From: Anaerolineae bacterium
GTDB lineage: Bacteria; Chloroflexota; Anaerolineae; 4572-78; J111
Length of the DNA: 8,638 nucleotides
Assembly (NCBI GenBank): GCA_020433785.1
Contig: JAGRCC010000160.1
Coordinates: forward strand, 1-8,638
Direction of reading: 5' to 3'
The notes below the pieces were generated by a model. It saw nothing but the letters and a program-made list of their open reading frames with translations. It ran no database searches and was not told where the DNA came from. The translations under genes and the position numbers were made by a program. Position 1 is the first letter of the stretch; each line of letters opens with the position of its first letter. Below are positions 1-4,928 of the stretch, piece by piece.

Positions 1-716
1 AAAAACTCGGCAAAGCCAATGCCGAATTAGAAGCCTTTAGCTATTCTGTCTCGCACGATTTGCGCGCCCCGCTGCGAAATATCGAACACTTTGTTGAAAT
101 CTTGTTAGAAGAATACACTGAGCAGATTCACAATGAAGGGCTTGACATTCTGGAAAGCATTCTGCAAAGCGCTCAAAATATGAACCTGTTGATCAACGAT
201 CTACTGGCCTATTCTCGCATTGGTCAAGCTGACAAAATTTACAACCGGTTTGATTTGCTGCCGATTATTAACCAGGCCAAAGACACCCTCATTAAAAATG
301 AACCCGAACGAAAAATAACATTTGATATCCACCCCCTGCCTCAAGTTTACGGAGATCGTCCCCTCATCCGGCAGTTGATATTCAACCTTTTGTCAAATGC
401 CATCAAATACACCCGCCCGGTTAGAGACAGCCAGATCGAAATAGGTGGGCAGCAGACTGAAACTGACGTTATTTTTTTTATTAGAGATAATGGGGTGGGG
501 TTTGACGACAAATATGCCGACAAAATTTTTGGCGTCTTTAGCCGGTTGCATACGAGAGAAATATTTGAAGGAACTGGAATTGGTCTGGCCATTGCTCAGC
601 GCATCGTCCAGTCACATCAGGGTCAAATATGGGTAAAAAGCCGGCTTAACCACGGCACGACGTTTTTCGTTTCACTGCCTCTTAGCCCCAATAAAAAAGA
701 TAACCAGGAGGTTTAA
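1..716 (+). CDS. Sensor histidine kinase, C-terminal part (5' end outside window)
   Basis: This is the catalytic half of a sensor histidine kinase, which autophosphorylates on a histidine and passes the phosphate to a receiver aspartate. The reading frame is open from base 3, so the true start lies left of the window; the TTG at 60 is internal. The H-box reads SYSVSHDLRAPLR, with the phospho-acceptor His at bases 54-56. It is followed by a HisKA helical pair and a HATPase_c domain: N-box LLSNAIKY near 390-413, G1 box DNGVGF near 486-503 and G2 box GTGIGLAI near 570-593. The SHDLRAPLR form of the H-box is typical of the phytochrome/PAS-linked kinases that pair with Rcp1-type receivers, which matches the next gene. 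The sensory domain is not visible, so the signal is unknown. The stop codon is 1 nt from the next start, and the ribosome binding site of that gene lies inside this coding end, which suggests translational coupling. Confidence 0.95.
   Translation, partial: KLGKANAELEAFSYSVSHDLRAPLRNIEHFVEILLEEYTEQIHNEGLDILESILQSAQNMNLLINDLLAYSRIGQADKIYNRFDLLPIINQAKDTLIKNEPERKITFDIHPLPQVYGDRPLIRQLIFNLLSNAIKYTRPVRDSQIEIGGQQTETDVIFFIRDNGVGFDDKYADKIFGVFSRLHTREIFEGTGIGLAIAQRIVQSHQGQIWVKSRLNHGTTFFVSLPLSPNKKDNQEV
706..711 (+). promoter_or_regulatory. Ribosome binding site for the first receiver gene
   Basis: A perfect AGGAGG lies in the last codons of the kinase gene, 6 nt before the GTG at 718. It decides the GTG start and implies that translation of the receiver is coupled to that of the kinase. 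Confidence 0.85.
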
Positions 717-717
717 A

Positions 718-1137
718 GTGATTGACCTACTTTATGTTGATGATAATCCCAATGACGCTCAACTACTGTTTAGAACACTAGAAAAACAACAGATTACTTC
801 CAAATACTTTCTGTTAAAAGATGGTGAAGAAGCATTAGAATTTTTTTTTGGCCGGCTTCACGATAATGACAACCCCCTGACTTGGCCAAAGATCATTTTG
901 CTTGATATTAAACTCCCCAAGGTCAACGGCTTCGAGGTTTTGCAAAGGCTCAAATCAAACAACACCACTAAAAAAATTCCGGTCATTATCTTTACCTCGT
1001 CCAGTGAACGGCAAGACCTGGAGCAAGCCTACCAATTAGGCGCTAACAGCTACCTGGTCAAACCGGATAAATATCAAAAACTGAAAGAGTTAGTTCAGTA
1101 TTTGGGTAAATATTGGTTGGACTTAAATGAAACTTAA
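718..1137 (+). CDS. Stand-alone response regulator (Rcp1/CheY-like receiver)
   Basis: A 139-residue single-domain receiver that probably takes phosphate from the upstream kinase. The acidic pair is Asp8-Asp9 (YVDDNPND), the phospho-acceptor is Asp63 (ILLDIKLPKVNG), the switch threonine is Thr93 (IIFTSS) and the conserved lysine is Lys115 (YLVKP). The DDNPND start, the long alpha2-beta3 loop with GRLHDNDN, and the LPKVNGFEVL segment are typical of the Rcp1 family, the cognate receivers of bacterial phytochrome-type kinases. There is no DNA-binding or enzymatic output domain, so it acts by protein contact or as a phosphorelay intermediate. The GTG start is chosen for its AGGAGG and for the beta1 strand that begins immediately. 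It sits 1 nt after the kinase stop and 21 nt before the next receiver gene, so it is probably the middle gene of an operon. The specific partner is inferred. Confidence 0.93.
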   Translation: MIDLLYVDDNPNDAQLLFRTLEKQQITSKYFLLKDGEEALEFFFGRLHDNDNPLTWPKIILLDIKLPKVNGFEVLQRLKSNNTTKKIPVIIFTSSSERQDLEQAYQLGANSYLVKPDKYQKLKELVQYLGKYWLDLNET

Positions 1138-1146
1138 CCAGAACCA

Positions 1147-1152
1147 AGAGGA
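1147..1152 (+). promoter_or_regulatory. Ribosome binding site for the second receiver gene
   Basis: AGAGGA lies 6 nt before the ATG at 1159 and supports that start. Confidence 0.7.
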
Positions 1153-1158
1153 CAAATT

Positions 1159-1707
1159 ATGGCTGACGACTCATCGAGCGAAGGCGCTCCCATAAGAATT
1201 TTATTATTAGAGGATTTGGCCAATGATGTGACCATTATAGAACGCCAAATTAGAAAGGCCGGTCTTAACTACACACTCAAAAATGTTAAAGCTAAAAGCG
1301 ATTTTATTCGCGCCCTATTCAACTTTAAGCCGCACCTGATCATCGCCGATTATTACATTCCCGGTTTTGACGGCACAGAGGCGTTGATGTTTGTACAGCA
1401 GAACACCCCCTCCACCCCCTTTATTTTTGTAACCGGCACCTTAAATGACGAAGAGTTAGCGGCCCAGACGATTCTCGGCGGCGCTTCCGAGTTTGTCTTA
1501 AAGCATAACATCCGGCGTCTGCCGGAGGTTATCCAATCGGTTCTGGCCAAAACATCCGCTGAATGGGTCAAACGGGCTGAAATTGAACAAAAGCTGCTGC
1601 AATACAAAATCTCTATCGAGCAGTATCAAAAAGAAATTGACCAGTACAAATCTGAACTAGAGAAATTTCAAAATTCAGCCGACGACTGGGCTGAAGGAAG
1701 TCTATAA
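1159..1707 (+). CDS. Response regulator with receiver domain and C-terminal coiled coil
   Basis: A 182-residue protein with a receiver domain at about residues 12-130. The acidic pair is Glu18-Asp19, the phospho-acceptor is Asp64 (LIIADYYIPGFDG), the switch threonine is Thr92 (FVTG) and the conserved lysine is Lys115 (FVLK), so it should be phosphorylatable. After the domain comes a charged helical tail (about 132-172) rich in Glu, Lys, Gln and Tyr, with EIEQKLLQYKISIEQYQ and EIDQYKSELEKF, which looks like a coiled coil. No output enzyme or DNA-binding domain follows. In related multi-domain proteins such a helix links the receiver to a PAS, GAF or kinase module, so this may be a shortened sensor hybrid or a dimerising adaptor; that is inference. 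It starts 21 nt after the previous receiver gene and is the last gene of the signalling operon visible here. No clear intrinsic terminator follows. Confidence 0.9.
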   Translation: MADDSSSEGAPIRILLLEDLANDVTIIERQIRKAGLNYTLKNVKAKSDFIRALFNFKPHLIIADYYIPGFDGTEALMFVQQNTPSTPFIFVTGTLNDEELAAQTILGGASEFVLKHNIRRLPEVIQSVLAKTSAEWVKRAEIEQKLLQYKISIEQYQKEIDQYKSELEKFQNSADDWAEGSL

Positions 1708-1722
1708 TGTAAATGGGATTAG

Positions 1723-1744
1723 TTGGTTGGCTGGTTGGTTGGTT
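1723..1744 (+). repeat. GGTT microsatellite between convergent genes
   Basis: The 35-bp gap between the convergent receiver and polX genes contains a TTGG/GGTT tetranucleotide repeat with one interruption (GGCT). The core GGTTGGCTGGTTGGTTGG carries more than four GG runs with loops of 2 nt, which fits a two-tetrad G-quadruplex pattern. The last GGTT overlaps the polX stop codon by two bases. Confidence 0.75.
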
Positions 1745-3479
1745 AATTACCTTTAGTCAACATCGCTTTAACCTCAGACCAGGGCCGGGTGTTAAGAATC
1801 GTTTCGGCGGTGGCCCAGCCCCGATTGGCAGTTGCCACGCCAAATCGTAAATTTTCAAAGCCGTCGGTATGATGGGCGTCGCAGTTGATCATCAGTTTGA
1901 CCCCTAACTCTACCGCCCGGCGCACGTGGGCATTGCTCAGATCTAACCGCTCGGGCGAAGCATTGATCTCCAAAGCCGTGCCAGTGGCCGCTGCGGCCGC
2001 CATGATCGCCTCCATGTCGAAATCACCGGCCTCGCGCTGCGTCAATAAGCGCCCGCTGGGGTGGCCGATTAGATGAACGTACGGATTATTAATGGCCGCC
2101 AGGGTACGCCGGGTCAGTGTCTCGCGATCCTGCCGCAAACCGGTATGCACCGAAGCCACCACAAAATCCAGCTCTGCCAGCACCTCATCGGCAAAATCCA
2201 GGGTACCATCAGCTTTGATCTCCATTTCCGTCCCTTGCAGCAGCCGAATACCCGGCAGCCGTGCCTGCACCTCATCGATCTCCCGGCGCTGCTGGCGGAG
2301 CCGCTCCGGAGTTAATCCATTGGCAATCCCCAAACTTTGGGAATGATCACTGATCACTAAATATTCGTAGCCCCGCCCCAGCGCCGCCCGGGCCATCGCT
2401 TCGATGCTGTGAGCGCCGTCGCTCCAGGTGGAGTGGCAGTGAACCTCGCCTTTGATATCATCCACGGTCAAAAGCGCCGGCAGCCTATGGTTTTGCGCCG
2501 CTTTGATTTCGCCGCGATCCTCGCGCAGCAGCGGCGAAATGTAGTCCAGCCCCAAAAATTCATACAAGGCGGCTTCATTATCAAACGTCAATTTTTCGCC
2601 GTCGCTTTCACGGGTGAGGGCGTACTCGTTGAGGCTGTAGCCCTGCTTTTGGGCCAATTCCCGCACCTTCACATTGTGCGCTTGACTGCCGGTAAAATAT
2701 TGGAGGGCCGTGCCCCAGCGCGCCGGCTCCAGGCAGCGCAGATCGGCTTGAAGCCCATTCTTAAAACGAACCGACGTTTTGGTTTCGCCCGCCGCGATCA
2801 CCTCTTGTACATCAGCCAGTTCCTTAAAAGCGGCCATGATCGGTTGCGGGTTTTCGGTGACCACCAAAAAATCCAAATCCCCAATCGTTTCTCGCATCCG
2901 GCGCAGGCTGCCGGCTACTTCCACTTTAAGGGCGTCGGGCAGGTTATTGAGGACGGCTACCATTTGCTTCGCCAGCGGCCAGGCGATACCCAGATGTACC
3001 CGGCCGGTCTCCCGCCGTTCCAAGGCTTCGATGCTGGCCAAAATCCGGGCCTCGCTTTTGGCTCCCATGCGGGGCAGTGTCTGCAACCGGCCGGCCTGAG
3101 CCGCGGCTTTAACTTCAGCCACGGTCGTCAGCCCCAACTCTTCCCACATCGATTTAGCCAGCTTCGGGCCAACATCGGGAATGTTCAACACCTCGACCAA
3201 ACTTTCCGGTACCTCGGCAATCAACTTCTCCCAAAACGCCAGCCGGCCGGTGCTGAACAACTCCGCCGATTTATCGGCAATGGCCTGGCCAATCCCTTCA
3301 ATTTTTCTTAGATCCTGGCCCGACTCCCACAGATCAAACAAATCTTGTCCCAATCCGGCGATATTATCTGCCGCTTTACGGTAAGCCAGAATTTTAAAGC
3401 GATTCTCGCCCTTGATTTCCAGCAAATCGCCAATATTAGCAAACAATTTAGCCACTTCTTGGTTACTGTAACGTGGCAT
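1743..3479 (-). CDS. polX: DNA polymerase X with PHP domain
   Basis: A complete 578-residue family X DNA polymerase of the bacterial/archaeal PHP type; B. subtilis PolX is about 570 residues. These enzymes fill gaps in base-excision repair, and the PHP domain supplies 3'-5' exonuclease and AP-endonuclease-type activity. Domains in order: an N-terminal HhH/8-kDa region (about 1-80) with IEGIGQAIADK; further HhH segments at about 95-110 (LNIPDVGPKLAK) and 130-150; a Pol-beta-type nucleotidyltransferase with GSLRR (190-194) and GDLDFLV (200-206), giving catalytic Asp201 and Asp203, and a likely third Asp at 246; then a PHP domain from about 343. PHP metal ligands are visible: His347 and His349 (HCHS), Asp354, His379 (SDHS), Glu418 (GTEME), His445 (SVHTG), His473 (GHPSGR), Asp534 and His536 (CDAHH). 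All key residues are present. The ATG start has a strong AGGAGG. It is transcribed alone, convergent with the signalling operon. Identity is very secure. Confidence 0.98.
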   Translation of the reverse strand: MPRYSNQEVAKLFANIGDLLEIKGENRFKILAYRKAADNIAGLGQDLFDLWESGQDLRKIEGIGQAIADKSAELFSTGRLAFWEKLIAEVPESLVEVLNIPDVGPKLAKSMWEELGLTTVAEVKAAAQAGRLQTLPRMGAKSEARILASIEALERRETGRVHLGIAWPLAKQMVAVLNNLPDALKVEVAGSLRRMRETIGDLDFLVVTENPQPIMAAFKELADVQEVIAAGETKTSVRFKNGLQADLRCLEPARWGTALQYFTGSQAHNVKVRELAQKQGYSLNEYALTRESDGEKLTFDNEAALYEFLGLDYISPLLREDRGEIKAAQNHRLPALLTVDDIKGEVHCHSTWSDGAHSIEAMARAALGRGYEYLVISDHSQSLGIANGLTPERLRQQRREIDEVQARLPGIRLLQGTEMEIKADGTLDFADEVLAELDFVVASVHTGLRQDRETLTRRTLAAINNPYVHLIGHPSGRLLTQREAGDFDMEAIMAAAAATGTALEINASPERLDLSNAHVRRAVELGVKLMINCDAHHTDGFENLRFGVATANRGWATAETILNTRPWSEVKAMLTKGN

Positions 3480-3484
3480 TATTT

Positions 3485-3490
3485 CCTCCT
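3485..3490 (-). promoter_or_regulatory. Ribosome binding site of polX
   Basis: On the minus strand a perfect AGGAGG lies 5 nt upstream of the polX ATG and fixes the start. Confidence 0.85.
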
Positions 3491-3493
3491 AAT

Positions 3494-3511
3494 CCTGGTC
3501 ACCCAACCAGG
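3494..3511 (-). promoter_or_regulatory. Inverted repeat in the polX leader, next to the RBS
   Basis: On the minus strand CCTGGTTGGGTGACCAGG forms a perfect 6-bp stem (CCTGGT/ACCAGG) with a 6-nt loop. It ends 3 nt upstream of the polX Shine-Dalgarno and downstream of the predicted polX transcription start. It could be an mRNA hairpin that affects ribosome access or a dyad operator for a repressor; the sequence alone does not distinguish these. Confidence 0.45.
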
Positions 3512-3553
3512 TCAAATACTAGTTAACTGACTGGTGTCAATTGTGAAGTTTTT

Positions 3554-3562
3554 TGCTATTAT
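3554..3562 (+). promoter_or_regulatory. Extended -10 promoter reading rightwards (candidate ncRNA)
   Basis: TGCTATTAT is an extended -10 element (TG-N-TATTAT, 5/6 match to TATAAT). No good -35 is present at the usual distance, which extended -10 promoters can tolerate. It predicts transcription starting at about 3568-3570, immediately before the 5' arm of the closing stem of the candidate RNA. It overlaps the minus-strand -10 of polX. Confidence 0.45.
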
Positions 3563-3586
3563 AGACAACATAGATGACGTGGCCAA
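3558..3586 (-). promoter_or_regulatory. Predicted sigma70-type promoter of polX
   Basis: On the minus strand TTGGCC (-35, 4/6 match) and a perfect TATAAT (-10, at 3558-3563) are separated by 17 bp. This predicts a start near 3551 and a polX leader of about 70 nt containing the inverted repeat and the strong RBS. Confidence 0.6.
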
Positions 3587-4036
3587 CAATGACGTTAGGC
3601 GCGTGAAGAGTTCAAGTCGGCTCTTTGTGGTGAACTGAGTTAGACCTGGTGATTGGCGTAAAAGCTTTGAGCAGAGTGTCCTCTCTCTGAAGGTTGAAGT
3701 TTCGTCGGTTGCTGAAGGTGTTAATGGTCAGGACGCTGCCTAAAGAGTAGGCCGTTGTGTTCGAAATTTAGACTGATGTGGTGAGGCTGTGATAAGCTTC
3801 ATCGTGAGGTTCAGGTTAGGCTGTGAAGGGTCTATTACCTTGCCAAAGGTCCTGGAGAGAGCTTCAGTTTTATAGGACGTACACGACGCTTTAACAGTGA
3901 ACTCTTAAGCTATGCCGGTGTACTTTGAAAGGCGACCGGGCCGCAAAGGTGGTGGAAGCCCCAAGTAAAAGTGCAACGCCGATTGACCCATCATCTACTC
4001 TCAGAGGCCTTCTTTTCAGGAGGCCTCTGTTTTTTT
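3569..4036 (+). ncRNA. Candidate structured non-coding RNA, about 470 nt, unknown family
   Basis: Apart from the polX leader, the gene-free stretch 3480-3990 shows no convincing reading frame, but it has the layout of a discrete RNA gene on the plus strand. It begins just after an extended -10 element and ends at a strong intrinsic terminator. TAGATGA (3571-3577) is perfectly complementary to TCATCTA (3991-3997), extended after a 2-nt bulge by TGG/CCA (3580-3582 with 3988-3990). Nested inside are GGCG/CGCC (3598-3601 with 3977-3980) and a perfect 9-bp long-range pairing, AAGAGTTCA (3606-3614) with TGAACTCTT (3898-3906). Local hairpins include GAGGCT/AGCTTC (3783-3800), ACCTT-GCCA-AAGGT (3837-3850), CTGGAG-AGAG-CTTCAG (3852-3867, one GU pair), CAGAG/CTCTG (3672-3689) and CCGGT/ACCGG (3915-3939). 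I do not recognise RNase P, tmRNA, SRP, 6S, group I or group II signatures. The closing complement could instead be the inverted ends of a decayed mobile element. Pairings were found by eye without energy calculation. Confidence 0.5.
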
Positions 4037-4821
4037 GGCACAACCACAAAATACATCCAGCGCTGGCGCACAGCCTGGTCCGGTTCGGCTAGCTGCTGGG
4101 CTTCCTCTAACAGCGCCAGCCGAGTAGCGTAATCCAGCGGCGGTTCCATCCAGGCCGTGGCCACTGGCAGTTGAAAGAAAAGATAACTTTCCTCCGCCGG
4201 CCGAACGCGTTCAAATTCCTGCGTCGAGACCAATTCAAATTGATGGTTGTCAAAGAAAACCCGCATTGTCCGCAGGTCTTGCTGCCCTACCCCGTACCGT
4301 TCGGCGGCCAACTGCTTAAACAAGATGCTGACCTTGGCGCTGCGCGGAATATCTTTAAAGATAAAATAGGGTTCCGGCACGTTAAAGACGAACCGCCCAT
4401 TCTCCGCCAAAACCGAATGCAAGGCCGGCAGTACCTGAGCCTTGTGTCGAAACTGCCAAAATACCGAATTACACACCACCCGATCCACCGGCTCTAAAAT
4501 CAGCCGTCCCACCTCGGCTGCATCCGCTCGCATAAACACCACCTGCTCCGACCGGATATGGTCGCGCGCAATAGCCAGCATCGGGCCGGAAATATCCGCT
4601 GCCAATACCTGCCCTTGCCCCTTGAGCGCCTGCAAAACTGCCTGCGTGGTCACCCCGGTACCGCACCCCAGATCGAGCACGCGCATGCCCGGTTGGATGT
4701 CGGCCAGGTCCACTATTTTCCGGCTGAGTTCCTGATACATCGTCGTTTGCTCGGTGAAAATCTTATAGCGCCGGGCTGTTTCATTTTCGAGCCAGACATT
4801 ATCATTTAAGCGGTCGTCCAT
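3991..4821 (-). CDS. Class I SAM-dependent methyltransferase
   Basis: A 276-residue cytosolic methyltransferase with the Rossmann-type SAM-binding fold. Motif I is VLDLGCGTG (48-56), the acidic residue at the end of beta2 is Asp76 (LAADIS), a motif III-like RADAAE lies at 98-103, and the post-motif segment NGRFVFNVPEPYF at 141-153 is typical of the Methyltransf_11/25 group. The substrate cannot be told from the sequence; the C-terminal half (about 155-260) is not one I recognise. The ATG at 4821 has no Shine-Dalgarno, but a perfect TATAAT lies only 8 nt upstream, so the mRNA is probably leaderless. The last residues, KKQRPPEKKASESR, are a charged, low-complexity tail encoded by DNA that on the other strand is a perfect intrinsic terminator. 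It is transcribed towards polX but separated by the RNA-like region, and divergent from the large membrane protein gene. Confidence 0.92.
   Translation of the reverse strand: MDDRLNDNVWLENETARRYKIFTEQTTMYQELSRKIVDLADIQPGMRVLDLGCGTGVTTQAVLQALKGQGQVLAADISGPMLAIARDHIRSEQVVFMRADAAEVGRLILEPVDRVVCNSVFWQFRHKAQVLPALHSVLAENGRFVFNVPEPYFIFKDIPRSAKVSILFKQLAAERYGVGQQDLRTMRVFFDNHQFELVSTQEFERVRPAEESYLFFQLPVATAWMEPPLDYATRLALLEEAQQLAEPDQAVRQRWMYFVVVPKKQRPPEKKASESR
4002..4036 (+). terminator. Intrinsic terminator (plus strand), inside the methyltransferase 3' end
   Basis: CAGAGGCCT (4002-4010) and AGGCCTCTG (4021-4029) form a perfect 9-bp GC-rich stem with a 10-nt loop, followed directly by seven T (4030-4036). 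The T run exists only in the plus direction; on the minus strand the stem is followed by AGAGTAGATGA. It therefore ends rightward transcripts from the 3569-3990 region, and no annotated plus-strand gene needs it. Confidence 0.85.
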
Positions 4822-4829
4822 AGTTGGAA

Positions 4830-4858
4830 ATTATACAGTGAGTGATGTTGAGGACCAA
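4830..4858 (-). promoter_or_regulatory. Predicted promoter of the methyltransferase gene, leaderless mRNA
   Basis: On the minus strand TTGGTC (weak -35, 3/6) and a perfect TATAAT (-10, at 4830-4835) are 17 bp apart. The usual start distance places the first transcribed base 0-2 nt before the ATG at 4821, leaving no room for a ribosome binding site. Confidence 0.6.
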
Positions 4859-4928
4859 AATTATAGCCAGATCAGCTAAGATGTGTTAGACTCCCCCAAA
4901 CTTTTAGCCAGAAACGCTGTTAAAATCG

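Noticed and set aside
2409..3311. A 300-codon plus-strand open frame antisense to polX
   Set aside because: It lies opposite a polX gene whose domains and catalytic residues are all intact. Its translation shows no recognisable domain and has the composition expected of the complement of a GC-rich gene.
3512..3540. Alternative polX promoter using the perfect minus-strand TTGACA at 3535-3540
   Set aside because: At 17 bp downstream the sequence is ATTTGA, a poor -10; the TATAAT at 3558-3563 with TTGGCC is a better pair.
3569..3990. RNase P RNA, tmRNA, SRP RNA, 6S RNA or a self-splicing intron
   Set aside because: I looked for the conserved RNase P GAGGAAAGTCC and AGAGNNA-type cores, a tmRNA T-arm (GGTTCAANTCC), the SRP GGAAGCAGCC motif and a group II domain V (GAGCCG...CGGTTC); none is present.
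3600..3990. A degraded protein gene in the gene-free stretch
   Set aside because: All frames I translated by eye on both strands hit stops often. One minus-strand frame runs for about 60-70 codons, but it has no recognisable motif, no RBS and no start near its beginning.
4171..4809. Several plus-strand open frames opposite the methyltransferase
   Set aside because: They overlap each other and a well-supported SAM-binding frame, have no RBS or domain, and are best explained as complement shadows.
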